From: VAZQ01 sp963739385
Lineage (GTDB): Bacteria; Pseudomonadota; Alphaproteobacteria; Rhizobiales; Xanthobacteraceae
DNA length: 64,000 nucleotides
Direction: 5' to 3'
NCBI GenBank assembly: GCA_963739385.1
Contig: CAVUAI010000030.1
Location: 124,001-188,000, forward strand
Part shown: positions 8,938 to 18,225 of the stretch, one piece after another
Position numbering within the stretch: the first letter of the stretch is position 1
Layout: each line of letters begins with the position of its first letter
The notes under the pieces: generated by a model
What the model was told of the DNA's origin: nothing
Seen by the model: the letters and a program-made list of their open reading frames with translations, nothing else
The model's database searches: none
Made by a program: the position numbers and the translations under genes

Positions 8938-9813
8938 ATGGTCGATCAGCCGCTCTATCGCGCCGAAGCGCTTCACCGCGCCGAAGCCGTCCCCGCCGAT
9001 GCGATCCATATCTCGTGGGGGGCCGTGGTTGCCGGCGCTGTGACGGCCGCTGCGCTGAGCTTCGTTCTGCTCACCTTCGGCGCGGCCATCGGCTTGGCCG
9101 TGGCTTCACCGTCGGCGACATGGCGAGACGCGTCTGTTGCGCTCACCCTGTTGTCCGGGCTGTGGCTGCTCCTGACGGCGCTCGCGAGTTTTTCGCTCGG
9201 CGGCTATATCGCCGGGCGAACACGAACGCGCTCGAGCGTCGCTGTCCCCGACGAGGTTGACGTCCGCGATGGAGTGCACGGCCTGCTCGCGTGGGGGCTT
9301 GCCATCATCATCGGAGCTCTGCTGGGCGTTGCCGCGGCGCGGACAATCGCGGCGCCGGCAACGGGCAATGTGCTGGCTCCGACCGCGTCGACGGCCGAGC
9401 CTTTGCTTGCGTTCGAAATCGACCGGCTGTTTCGCTCCGACCGCCGCCCCGGCGAGCCGGTCGAACCGGACATCCGGGCGCAAGCGGCGAGAATCCTGAC
9501 GACCAGTCTGGGGCATTCCGACATGGCCACGGAGGATCGCGCGTATCTCGTTCGCATGGTGATGGCCAAGACCGGCTTGGCGCCCCCGGATGCCGATCGC
9601 CGGGTCATGGAGGTCGTTGCTCAAGCCAGAGGGTCGATCCGACGCGCGCGTGCAACCGCGGTGACATTGGCCTTCATGGCGGCCGCTTCTCTCCTGATGG
9701 GAGCGGCGGCCGCATGGTTTGCGGCCGGCCAGGGCGGGCGTCATCGCGACGGCGAGGCGGTCCCCGGTTTCTGGTTCGGCAGATCGGCGAGGCCGGTAAC
9801 GGGAGTGCCGTGA
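8938..9813 (+). CDS. Multi-span membrane protein, function unknown (often labelled PhnA-like)
   Basis: A 291-residue protein with four or so membrane segments: near residues 25-50 (WGAVVAGAVTAAALSFVLLT), 66-95, 115-140 and 240-265. The first segment carries an ISWGAVVAGA motif. A soluble acidic/basic region of about 100 residues separates the third and last segments. The start at 8938 is chosen for the GGGGAAG just upstream. Homologues in rhizobia are sometimes called PhnA-like, but nothing here supports a phosphonate role. It is probably cotranscribed with the 24-residue peptide from the EcfG-like promoter. Function is unknown. Confidence 0.75.
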   Translation: MVDQPLYRAEALHRAEAVPADAIHISWGAVVAGAVTAAALSFVLLTFGAAIGLAVASPSATWRDASVALTLLSGLWLLLTALASFSLGGYIAGRTRTRSSVAVPDEVDVRDGVHGLLAWGLAIIIGALLGVAAARTIAAPATGNVLAPTASTAEPLLAFEIDRLFRSDRRPGEPVEPDIRAQAARILTTSLGHSDMATEDRAYLVRMVMAKTGLAPPDADRRVMEVVAQARGSIRRARATAVTLAFMAAASLLMGAAAAWFAAGQGGRHRDGEAVPGFWFGRSARPVTGVP

Positions 9814-9833
9814 CGCCGGGCATACAATCGGAT

Positions 9834-11147
9834 TTAGGCCGCGGGCTGAATCGTCCCGCGGCATTCACCGAAGCCGATGGTCGTGAAGCCATCGCGCCGG
9901 CAGTGCGCCTGCATGAGGACGGTGTCGCCGTCCTCCAGAAAGCGGCGACTCTCGCCCGACGCGAGCTCGACCGGTTGTCGGCCGCCGCCGGAAATTTCCA
10001 GCAGGCTTCCGAGCTCGTTGCCCTCCGGGCCTGAGATCGTGCCGGTCCCCAGGAGGTCGCCCGGCCGCAGGTTGCAGCCGCCGCTGGTGTGGTGGGCGAT
10101 GAGCTGGGCGACGGTCCAATAGAGGTGCTGCGCGCTGGTGGACGACAGCCGGTACGCGGGCAGCCCCTTCAACTCCAAACCCGGCGTCAGCAGATAGACC
10201 TCCAACTCGATGCTGAGGGCGCCGCTGGCCTGGTCCGTGGCGTCGAAAAGATAGGGCAGCGGGGCCGGGTCGTCCGCGGGGCGTGGCTGCTGCTCCACTC
10301 GGAACGGCGCCAGTGCCTCGGGGGTGACGACCCATGGCGAAATGGTCGTGCAGAAACTCTTGCCGAGGAACGGCCCGAGGGGCTGATATTCCCAACCCTG
10401 GATATCGCGCGCGGACCAATCGTTCAGCAGGCAGAAACCGGTGACGTGGTTTGCCGCGTCCGCCATGGCGATCGGCGCACCGAGATCATTGCCCGGGCCG
10501 ATCCAGACGCCAAGTTCCATCTCGTAGTCGAGATTGCGCGAGGGCCCGAAGCTCGGAGTGGTTTCCGAAGCGGGTTTGCGCTGGCCGTTCGGGCGGCGCA
10601 CGGCCGCGCCCGACGGCTGGATGGACGATGCGCGGCCGTGATAGCCGATCGGCACATACTTGTAGTTCGGCAGCAGCGGATTGTCCGGCCGGAACAGCTT
10701 GCCGGCGTTGGTGGCGTGGTGAATGCCGGCAAAGAAGTCGGTGTAGTCGCCGATAGCTGCCGGAAGCTCGAGCCGGCAGTCCACGCTGTTGTGAATGAGG
10801 CGGCCGCGCAGGGCTTCGATCTGGCCACGGTCCGGACCGTCGGCGTCGAGGATTTCGCCGAGCCGCCGGCGTAGTGCGACGCGCGCGTCGCGCCCCAGCG
10901 CAAACAGCGGGTTGAGCGTTGCGCCGGCGGCGGCCTCGGCGGCTTGCGCGGCGGGGCCGTCGAACAGGCCGAGTTCAAGCGCCACGCGCATGTCGAGGAT
11001 TTCTTCCCCGATGGCGACGCCGCCGCGGGCGTCGCCACCCGGCGGCGTGAAAACACCGAACGGCAGGTTCTGGATCGGAAAGTCGAGGTGACCGTTGGCC
11101 GATGCAGCCCAGCTGCGCCGCCCCGGTGAATGGGTTTCGTCGATCAT
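9834..11147 (-). CDS. fahA: Fumarylacetoacetase
   Basis: A 437-residue cytosolic hydrolase that splits 4-fumarylacetoacetate to fumarate and acetoacetate, the last step of homogentisate degradation. The N-terminal SH3-like domain opens with DFPIQNLPFGVF. The catalytic core shows the metal Asp and catalytic His in DYTDFFAGIHHATN, two acidic metal ligands in DYEMELGVW, the LLNDWSARDIQGWE motif and the catalytic Glu region GSLLEIS. The start at 11147 is chosen because the family N-terminus begins there. It lies 61 bp downstream of hmgA on the same strand and probably in one transcript with it and the TRAP genes. A paralogue of lower similarity is at 37928-39265. Confidence 0.95.
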   Translation of the reverse strand: MIDETHSPGRRSWAASANGHLDFPIQNLPFGVFTPPGGDARGGVAIGEEILDMRVALELGLFDGPAAQAAEAAAGATLNPLFALGRDARVALRRRLGEILDADGPDRGQIEALRGRLIHNSVDCRLELPAAIGDYTDFFAGIHHATNAGKLFRPDNPLLPNYKYVPIGYHGRASSIQPSGAAVRRPNGQRKPASETTPSFGPSRNLDYEMELGVWIGPGNDLGAPIAMADAANHVTGFCLLNDWSARDIQGWEYQPLGPFLGKSFCTTISPWVVTPEALAPFRVEQQPRPADDPAPLPYLFDATDQASGALSIELEVYLLTPGLELKGLPAYRLSSTSAQHLYWTVAQLIAHHTSGGCNLRPGDLLGTGTISGPEGNELGSLLEISGGGRQPVELASGESRRFLEDGDTVLMQAHCRRDGFTTIGFGECRGTIQPAA

Positions 11148-11208
11148 GTCCCGGTCTTTTCGGAGCTCTCTCGAAGAATCTCGCAACGCCCGAGCGGCGT
11201 CGTTCCTG

Positions 11209-12570
11209 TCACGCCTTGGTTGGATCGAAGTGCTTGCGCAGGCCTTGCCAGCAATCGATGTAGTCGTCCTGGCGCTGCTCGAGCCCGGCCGCATACTTCG
11301 TCAGGCGCTGCGGAAACCGCGTCTCGAACATGAAGGCCATGGTATCGGTCAGTTTCACCGGCTTGAGCTCGCCATGGCTCGCATGCTCGAACGCGCGCTC
11401 GTCCGGCCCGTGCGGCAGCATCGAGTTGTGCAGCGAGATGCCGCCGGGCACAAAGCCCTCCGGCTTGGCGTCGTACACGCCGTAGATCAGGCCCATGAAT
11501 TCCGACATCAGGTTGCGGTGATACCAGGGTGGCCGGAAGGTGTTTTCCGCCACCTGCCAGCGCTCGGGGAAAATCACGAAATCGACATTGGCGGTGCCGG
11601 GTGTCTCGGACGGCGCGGTCAACACCGTGAAGATCGACGGATCGGGATGATCGAACAGCAACGCTCCCACCGGGGAAAAACGGCGCAGATCGTATTTGTA
11701 CGGTGCGTAGTTGCCGTGCCAGGCCACCACGTCGAGCGGCGATTGACCGATCTGCGTTGTATAGAGCTCGCCGCCCCATTTCACCAGCAGCGTCGAGGCC
11801 TCCTCCTTGTCTTCGTAGGCGGCCACGGGGGTGAGGAAGTCGCGCGGATTGGCAAGGCAGTTCGCGCCGATCGGCCCGCGGTACGGCAGCGTAAACGCGC
11901 CACCGTAGTTCTCGCAGACGTAGGCGCGCGCAGGGCCGTCGACGAGCTCGACCTTGAATATCATCCCGCGCTGGATCACGCAGATCTCGCCCGGCTCGAC
12001 ATCGATCACGCCGAATTCGGTGCGGAACCGCAACTTGTTGTGCTGGGCGACGATGAGAAGCTCGCCATCGGCGTTGAAGAAATACTCGTTGCCCATGGAC
12101 GCGGTCACTAGCACTACGTGCGCCGCCATCCCGGCCCTGGTCTCAGCGTCGCCTGCTGTCGTCATGGTGCGCAGCCCGGCGACGAAGGTGAGTCTCTCGT
12201 CCGGGATCGGAACCGGTCCCCAGCGCAACTGGCCGATCGGCAGATCGCTTTCGTCCCTCGCCGTCGGAGCGGTGCGGATGAAACCCTTGTCGGCTCTCTG
12301 GTAGCGCGTGGAATGTTTGACGGTGGGGCGGATGCGGTAGAGCCACGAGCGTTGATTGGTCGCCTGCGGTGCGGTGAAGGGCGAGCCGGACAACTGCTCG
12401 GCATAGAGGCCGTATTTCACCTGTTGGGGCGAATTGCGTCCCACCGGAAGGGCGCCCGCGAGCGCCTCGGTTTCGAAGGAATTGCCGAAGCCGGACATGT
12501 AGCCGGGTGCGAGGCCACCACGTCGAAAATCCGCCCCGAGCTCAAATCGCGATAAATCCTGAACGTTCAT
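11209..12570 (-). CDS. hmgA: Homogentisate 1,2-dioxygenase
   Basis: A 453-residue non-haem iron ring-cleavage enzyme converting homogentisate to maleylacetoacetate. The start at 12570 is set by GGAGG eight bases upstream and the family-like N-terminus ending GGLAPGYMSGFGNSFETEAL. The iron-site region is visible: FRPPWYHRNLMSEFMGLIYG (ligand His and Glu) and LHNSMLPHGPDE (ligand His). PERW and APYKYDLRRFSP match the family closely. The length is normal. It is followed by fahA; the maleylacetoacetate isomerase gene is not adjacent and may lie elsewhere. The gene follows dctM by 115 bp on the same strand, tying the pathway to a TRAP importer. Confidence 0.96.
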   Translation of the reverse strand: MNVQDLSRFELGADFRRGGLAPGYMSGFGNSFETEALAGALPVGRNSPQQVKYGLYAEQLSGSPFTAPQATNQRSWLYRIRPTVKHSTRYQRADKGFIRTAPTARDESDLPIGQLRWGPVPIPDERLTFVAGLRTMTTAGDAETRAGMAAHVVLVTASMGNEYFFNADGELLIVAQHNKLRFRTEFGVIDVEPGEICVIQRGMIFKVELVDGPARAYVCENYGGAFTLPYRGPIGANCLANPRDFLTPVAAYEDKEEASTLLVKWGGELYTTQIGQSPLDVVAWHGNYAPYKYDLRRFSPVGALLFDHPDPSIFTVLTAPSETPGTANVDFVIFPERWQVAENTFRPPWYHRNLMSEFMGLIYGVYDAKPEGFVPGGISLHNSMLPHGPDERAFEHASHGELKPVKLTDTMAFMFETRFPQRLTKYAAGLEQRQDDYIDCWQGLRKHFDPTKA

Positions 12571-12685
12571 GGCGATCCTCCGTGTGTGGTCCGTGCAGTG
12601 ACGCTCAATATCGCAACTTAAACGCTTAGGGAACGCCAATTCCGGCACCGATGTACGGCGTTCTGCGAGGCGCCGACCGATCAAC

Positions 12686-13973
12686 CTACCGCATCGTCGC
12701 CGGCAGCCAGAGTGCGATCTGCGGAAAGATCATCAGCAGTATGGTTGTGACTACAATCGACAGCATGAGGATGCTGGTACCCTTGTAGACTTTCATGAGG
12801 TCGACGCCGGCCGTCGCACTTACGATGAAGGCAATGAGCCCGACCGGCGGGAAGACCAGCCCCATCGCTACCATCATCATCGACATCACCCCGAACCAGA
12901 TCGGGTCGAAGCCGAGCGAGGTGATCAACGGGAAAGGTCAGCTGCAAGGTCAACAGCAGGAGCGGGATTTCGTCCATGAACATGCTGATCACGAAATAGG
13001 CGACCACGATGCCAATGATCACCACCCATCGATTGAGCTCCATCGCGGTTACGGCGCTTACCACGTCCTGCGGGATGCGGCTCAGCGCCATGTAGTAGCC
13101 GAAGATCGTAGCGCCGAGGAGAATGAGAAAGATCATCGCCGAGGTGCGAATGGTTGACTTCACCGCATCCAGCGCCTCCGCCAGGGTCAGCCGGCCGAAC
13201 ACCGCGCCGATCACGCCTGCGAGCAATGCGCCGAGCGCTCCGACCTCGGTCGGCGTGGCGATGCCGGTGTAAAGCAGCACCAGCACGAGGAAGATGAGGA
13301 GAAGGCTTGGCCAGATGCGCACCAGGCTCGCCCAGCGCTCCGCCGCACCGACGCGAAAGGTGGTGGGCGCATGCTTGGGGCTGATGACGATCCAGAGATA
13401 GATCATGGCGGCGAGCAGGATGCCGGCGATGATCCCCGGGACTACGCCGGCGATCAGAAGCTTCCCGATCGAGGTCTGGGTGGCGATGCCATAGATCACC
13501 AGCGCAATGCTCGGCGGAATCAAAATGTCGAGCGTGGCGCCGACGCCGATCGCACCGGCGGCAAGCTCGTCGGAATAACCGTGCCGGCGCATTTCCGGCA
13601 TCGCGATCCTGGACATGACCGACGCCGCGGCCGTGCTGGCGCCGGACATGGCGCCGAAAATGCCGCAGGCGAAGACCGTGGCGATGGCGAGGCCGCCCTT
13701 GATGTGCGAGCACCAGTTGCTGGCGGCGGTATAGAGGTCGCGCGCGAGCCCGCTCGAGGCCGAGAAAAACGCCATCAGGATGAACATCGGGATCGTGGTC
13801 AGCGCGTAGTCGGCCACCGTGCTGAACGGTGCCAGGCTGACGATACCCATGACCTTGCCGACGTCGCCGGTGACGAGGTAGATGCCGAGCATGCCGGAAA
13901 CGGCAAGCGCCACGGCGATCGGCACGCCGAGAATGAGGGCAAGGACCAGCACGACGAGAGGAACTGCGGCCAT
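12686..13973 (-). pseudogene. dctM: TRAP transporter large permease DctM, one frameshift near the 3' end
   Basis: Large 12-span membrane subunit of a sodium-driven TRAP uptake system. It starts MAAVPLVVLVLALILGVPIA at 13973. Family signatures include FACGIFGAMSGASTAAASVM and ATLDILIPPSIALVIYG. The frame is lost at 12930-12932, where a CCC run (minus strand) has one C too many: translation reads LTFP-VDHLAR instead of LTFP-LITSLGFDPIWFG. The correct continuation is open from 12928 to the stop at 12686 (GFDPIWFGVMSMMMVAMGLV). With the base removed the protein has 428 residues, a normal length. Everything else is intact, so a sequencing error in a homopolymer is a serious alternative to true loss. 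Confidence 0.87.
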
Positions 13974-14011
13974 CCGTTGATCTTTCGTCCGCCTCAGCCG
14001 CGAGGTCGCGG

Positions 14012-14536
14012 CTATGCGGGGGGCGCCTCTTCCCTGAACAGGTACGACCGGCCGCTGCGAATGCGCGTCAGATCGATAAGCATGAGCACCGTCAGTGCCA
14101 GGAACCCCAGGGGCACCAGGCAATAAGCCGGCCCGACCAGCAGCGGCAGCGCACTCAGCGTAGTGTCGTCGCGCAGTCCCAGCAGCGCCTGCTGGGTGGT
14201 CGCCACGAGGATGATCAGGCAGAACAGCAGCGACACGAGATGTGCGAAATAGAAAGTCAACAATTTGAGCGGAGCGGGCAGGCGATCGACCAGGAAGGTC
14301 ACGCGAATGAAGACGCCGCCGCGATAGGCATACGAAAGCCCGAGGAAGATGGCGGCCACCATCAGGTATTTTTCGGTGATCTCGTACGCGCCCACGATCG
14401 GGCGATTGAGCAGGTAGCGGCTGATCGCATCGGCGGATGTCAGGCACATCATGGCGAACGCTGCGAGCATGCTGGCATAGACGAGCACCAGCTCGCAGCG
14501 CCACAGCCACTTCTCGATCGATTGCAGGACACTCAC
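14012..14536 (-). CDS. dctQ: TRAP transporter small permease DctQ
   Basis: A 174-residue four-helix membrane subunit that pairs with DctM. The family feature RYLLNRPIVGAYEITEKYLM in the second helix and the YRGGVFIRVTFLVDRLP loop are clear. It lies 38 bp upstream of dctM in the same operon and 186 bp downstream of the dctP stop. Confidence 0.9.
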   Translation of the reverse strand: MSVLQSIEKWLWRCELVLVYASMLAAFAMMCLTSADAISRYLLNRPIVGAYEITEKYLMVAAIFLGLSYAYRGGVFIRVTFLVDRLPAPLKLLTFYFAHLVSLLFCLIILVATTQQALLGLRDDTTLSALPLLVGPAYCLVPLGFLALTVLMLIDLTRIRSGRSYLFREEAPPA

Positions 14537-14722
14537 CGCTTGCGCGCAGGACGATGTGAGTGAACCAACTCAGGCGCAGCCGCCGCGATGTCGGCGACGA
14601 GGGTCCGGCCGCCAACCGGCCGTGCCACGACCTTGGTAATATCCCGCGTACGGTCGGAGAAGGAATAAACCGAACGAGCCCGGCGTGGCGTCGGCCATAG
14701 CCAAATGGCGATCATCTGCGTG

Positions 14723-15754
14723 TCAGTTCTTGAGCAGCTCGATCGCCGAGTTGAGGATGTCGCGCGCGTCCCTGTGCCCTTTGCCCTCCATTCTCTTGAC
14801 CCACTCGTCCCAGATCGGCTCGCCGGCAAGCTTGGTCCAACGCGCAAGCTCGTCGGGCGGCACGGTGTAGCGGTTGAGCTCGTAGTTGCCGGCCTTGGCT
14901 CGCTCGATCGCGCCCTGCTCGGCAGTATCGAAGAAGTTCTTGCCCCAGAACTTTGCGCCGGTGAGGCCGCTGACGCTCATGATTGCGTCCCGCACCTCTT
15001 TGGGCAGCGACTGCCATTTCGCCTTGTTGGCGCACAGGGAGAAGTAGGCCACATAGAAGGGAGCAAGCGTGTAGTTCTTCGCCACTTCGTAGAGGCGGAA
15101 GCCTTGCACCGCCTCCCATGGGGCGGCCGCTCCGTCGACCACGCCCTTGTCGAGGGACTGGTAGACATCCGGCATCGGAATGAGCGTCGGGACCGCGCCA
15201 AGCGCCTTGGCCATTTCGGTCGGCGGCCCGCCCAGGACGCGGAACTTCAAGCCCTTGAACTCCTCCAGGGTCTTCACCTGCTTCTTGGAGACCAGCAGGT
15301 TGGGTGAGCTGGTGTACAGCACGAGCGGCTGGATCTCGCTGAATTCCTTCTGTACGGAGGGAAACTTCTCGTAGAGCTTCCAGAGCGCTTCGCTTCCCTT
15401 CTCGGCCGAATTGATGGGAAGAAACGGCAGCGACATGACATCCGACAGCGGCGTCTGCTCGGGCCAATAGCCCTGCACGCACCAGCCGATGTCGGCGATG
15501 CCGCTGCGGACGCCCTTCCACATGTCCACGCCCTTGATGAGGGTTTGAGAGGGATAAACCTCGATCTTCACCCGGCCTTTGGTGGCCTCCTCGACCTGCT
15601 TCACCCACGGCTGCAGCGCGTGCGAGGGACCCCATGCGGTCGGCGAATTCTGGTCGGCGAGCGTGAGCTTGATCTCTTGCGCGCCGAGCGGACCTGCGCA
15701 GGCCAGCGACGCCGCGATCAAGCCGGCCAGGGCCGGGATCTTTCGTTCATACAT
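14723..15754 (-). CDS. dctP: TRAP transporter substrate-binding protein DctP
   Basis: A 343-residue periplasmic binding protein with a Sec signal (MYERKIPALAGLIAASLACA, cleavage near GAQ|E). The start at 15754 is preceded by CAGGGGAG. Family core features are present: the KGVDMWKGVRSGIADIGW region, LLVSKKQVKTLEEFKGLKFR and the binding-site Arg in KFRVLGGPPTEMAKALG. TRAP binding proteins bind carboxylate-containing ligands through that Arg. As first gene of dctPQM-hmgA-fahA it may capture an aromatic or phenolic acid that feeds homogentisate; this is inferred only from gene order. Confidence 0.9.
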   Translation of the reverse strand: MYERKIPALAGLIAASLACAGPLGAQEIKLTLADQNSPTAWGPSHALQPWVKQVEEATKGRVKIEVYPSQTLIKGVDMWKGVRSGIADIGWCVQGYWPEQTPLSDVMSLPFLPINSAEKGSEALWKLYEKFPSVQKEFSEIQPLVLYTSSPNLLVSKKQVKTLEEFKGLKFRVLGGPPTEMAKALGAVPTLIPMPDVYQSLDKGVVDGAAAPWEAVQGFRLYEVAKNYTLAPFYVAYFSLCANKAKWQSLPKEVRDAIMSVSGLTGAKFWGKNFFDTAEQGAIERAKAGNYELNRYTVPPDELARWTKLAGEPIWDEWVKRMEGKGHRDARDILNSAIELLKN

Positions 15755-15901
15755 GGGCTCACTCCCCTGCTTTTCACGACGCATTGATTGTGTCACGCGC
15801 ACGCACGTGCAGTCCACGATAGTGCCGTTCCTCCTGTCGTTAGACAAGTCGACATTGCCGAGCGGAATCGCCCGCTCGCGAAGGCCGCGTGGACGGTGGA
15901 A

Positions 15902-17959
15902 TCAGCGCCACATGCGGCGCAATCGCGCAGCGATATCGACGCCATGACGGATCTGCGTGCTGGCAGGCGTTGCCGTTCCGACGGTGGGCCAGGCGGCGCC
16001 CTCGAAGCGTTTAAGCATGGCGGCCGTGATAAATCGCGTCCGGCCGGCATACATATGATGATCGCCGTTGCCCCTCTGCTGGTGGACAAAGAACCGCTGC
16101 GGCATGATCAGGTGGAGATGATCCTTGGCACGAGTCATCGCGACATAGAGCAGGCGACGCTCCTCCTCGATCTCGGCTGTGCTGCCGGTCGAGAGATCCG
16201 ACGGAATGCAACCGTCGACCGCGTTGAGCACCAACACGCATGTCCATTCCTGGCCCTTGGCCGAATGGATGGTCGACAGGATCAGATAGTCCTCGTCGAG
16301 CAGCGGCGTCGCGGCCTCGCCGCTGGTGGCGTCGGGGGGATCGAGCGTGAGCTCGGTGAGGAAGCGCTGGCGCGTGGGATAGGTGGATGCGATCTGCGCA
16401 AGCTGCGCGAGGTCCGCCTGCCGCAGGATCGCGTCGTCATGGATGCGCTCCAGATGGGGGGAATACCAGCGGGAGACGAGGTCCAGCTCGGCCGGCCAGC
16501 CGGCGGCCTGACTGCGCACCAGGCCGACTGTTTCGGCGAACGCTTCCCAGTGCGCGGCGCAGGCGGCGGGGGGATTGAACGCGACGATGGCGGCCAGCGG
16601 ATCGGAATCCTGCATCACCCGATCGAGCAATCGCTCCGCCGTGGCCGGTCCGGCACCGGGCAGCAGCTGGATCACGCGGAATCCGGCGACACGGTCGCGC
16701 GGGTTCTCGGCCCAGCGCAGAAACGCCAGCACGTCCTTGATGTGGGCGGCTTCGAGGAACTTCAGGCCGCCGAATTTCACGAACGGAATGTTGCGGCGGG
16801 CGAGCTCGATTTCGAGCGGCGCGCTGTGATGAGAGGATCGAAACAACACCGCTTGCGCCTTGAGCGCGACGCCCGCTTCGCGGTTTTCCAACACCTTGCC
16901 GGCGACGTAACGCGCCTGATCGCCCTCGTCGTGCACGCTCACCAGTCGCGGCCGCTCGGCGGAGAGGCGGTCCGACCAGAGATTCTTGGTGAAACGCTCC
17001 TCCGCGAGCTCGATCACGGCGTTGGCGGCGGCCAGGATGGGCTGGGTCGATCGGTAATTGCGGTCGAGCGTGACGATCTCGGCAGGCGGGGTGAAGTGGC
17101 CGGGAAAGTCGAGGATGTTGCGCACCGTCGCAGCGCGGAACGAGTAGATCGATTGCGCATCGTCGCCCACCACCGTCAGGCCGACGCCGCTCGGCTTGAG
17201 CGCGAGTAGGATCGAAGCCTGCAGCCGGTTGGTGTCCTGGTACTCGTCCACCAGGACGTGATCAAAACGCTCGGCGATGTCGGCGGCGATGGATGGCTCC
17301 GCCATCATCTGTGCCCAGTAGAGCAGGAGATCGTCGTAGTCGAGCACATGCTGGCGCTGCTTGGCTTCGACGTAAGCCGCGAACAGCCCGCGCAATTCCG
17401 CTTCCCAGGTCGCGCACCAGGGAAACGCCGCGCCCAGCACGTCCGCCAACGAGGTTTCCGCATTCACGGCGCGTGAATAGATCGTGAGACAGGTTCCCTT
17501 GGCCGGAAAGCGCCGCTGCATTTTCGAGAAGCCGAGGTCATGCCGGATCAGATTGAGGAGATCCGCCGAATCCTCGCGGTCATAAATCGTGAAGGCGCGG
17601 TCGAGTCCGATGAGCGGGGCATATTCCCGTATCAGGCGCGCACCGATCGCATGAAAGGTGCCGGCCCAGGTGAGCGCGTCGATGACCGCCGTGTTTGCGC
17701 GCATGACGTGGGTGGTGATGCGCTCGACGCGTCGCGTCATCTCGGCCGCGGCGCGGCGCGAAAACGTCAGCAGCATGATACGTCGTGGATCGACGCCGTT
17801 GACCATGAGATGCGCCACGCGATGCGCCAGGGTATTGGTCTTGCCGGAGCCGGCGCCGGCAATGATGAGCAGCGGGCCGGCCGCGCCCAGATGCGGTCCG
17901 CCATATTCAACGGCACGCCGTTGCTCGGGATTGAGATGAGCGAGATAGGAGGCGGTCAT
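15902..17959 (-). CDS. UvrD/Rep-family ATP-dependent DNA helicase
   Basis: A 685-residue SF1A 3'-5' helicase. Motifs in order: I IAGAGSGKTNTLAHRV (about 32-47), Ia LTFSRRAAAEMTRR, II VLVDEYQDTNR, III VVGDDAQSIYSFRAA, IV LDRNYRSTQ, V STIHSAKGQEWTCVLVLN, VI ERRLLYVAMTRAKDHLHL. The start MTASYLAHLNPEQRRAV at 17959 matches the family N-terminus; upstream in-frame sequence looks non-coding. The protein ends shortly after motif VI, so it is shorter than full UvrD and lacks a long C-terminal tail. A LexA-type box at 18110-18124, about 150 bp upstream, suggests SOS induction. It may repair damaged or stalled DNA; the specific partner is unknown. Confidence 0.93.
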   Translation of the reverse strand: MTASYLAHLNPEQRRAVEYGGPHLGAAGPLLIIAGAGSGKTNTLAHRVAHLMVNGVDPRRIMLLTFSRRAAAEMTRRVERITTHVMRANTAVIDALTWAGTFHAIGARLIREYAPLIGLDRAFTIYDREDSADLLNLIRHDLGFSKMQRRFPAKGTCLTIYSRAVNAETSLADVLGAAFPWCATWEAELRGLFAAYVEAKQRQHVLDYDDLLLYWAQMMAEPSIAADIAERFDHVLVDEYQDTNRLQASILLALKPSGVGLTVVGDDAQSIYSFRAATVRNILDFPGHFTPPAEIVTLDRNYRSTQPILAAANAVIELAEERFTKNLWSDRLSAERPRLVSVHDEGDQARYVAGKVLENREAGVALKAQAVLFRSSHHSAPLEIELARRNIPFVKFGGLKFLEAAHIKDVLAFLRWAENPRDRVAGFRVIQLLPGAGPATAERLLDRVMQDSDPLAAIVAFNPPAACAAHWEAFAETVGLVRSQAAGWPAELDLVSRWYSPHLERIHDDAILRQADLAQLAQIASTYPTRQRFLTELTLDPPDATSGEAATPLLDEDYLILSTIHSAKGQEWTCVLVLNAVDGCIPSDLSTGSTAEIEEERRLLYVAMTRAKDHLHLIMPQRFFVHQQRGNGDHHMYAGRTRFITAAMLKRFEGAAWPTVGTATPASTQIRHGVDIAARLRRMWR

Positions 17960-18109
17960 CGGTGCAGGCAGAACGAATCGGAATGTTGCCCAAGCGAGCA
18001 CGCCTTTGCGCCGAACCGCAACCGGCGCGGCGATAGGATTCGACGCTCGCGCGCCGCAGTCGGACCTCGTCTGCCCATCTCCCGTGCCCCAACTCGCGCC
18101 TTGCGACGA

Positions 18110-18124
18110 GAACAGATAACGAAC
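18110..18124. promoter_or_regulatory. LexA (SOS) box, alphaproteobacterial direct-repeat type
   Basis: GAAC-AGATAAC-GAAC matches the known alphaproteobacterial LexA site GAAC-N7-GAAC (GTTC-N7-GTTC on the other strand) exactly. A second overlapping arrangement, GAAC-ACAA-GTTC at 18127-18138, resembles the palindromic LexA site of Gram-positive bacteria. It lies in the 266-bp divergent region between the helicase gene and the Ldh-family gene; the DNA-repair helicase is the natural target. Confidence 0.6.
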
Positions 18125-18225
18125 GAGAACACAAGTTCGCGGCGTTGAAAGCTGTCCACATTTCTTTGGCGCTGCGATCGGGTTACAGGCAGTCGCCCCG
18201 ACCCGGATTGAAGCGAGCCCACCGC

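Noticed and set aside
14560..14573. GTGAACCAACTCAG, similar to the Crp-like sites at 54-57 kb
   Set aside because: The second arm is broken and it sits inside the TRAP operon 24 bp before dctQ, a poor regulatory place; probably chance.
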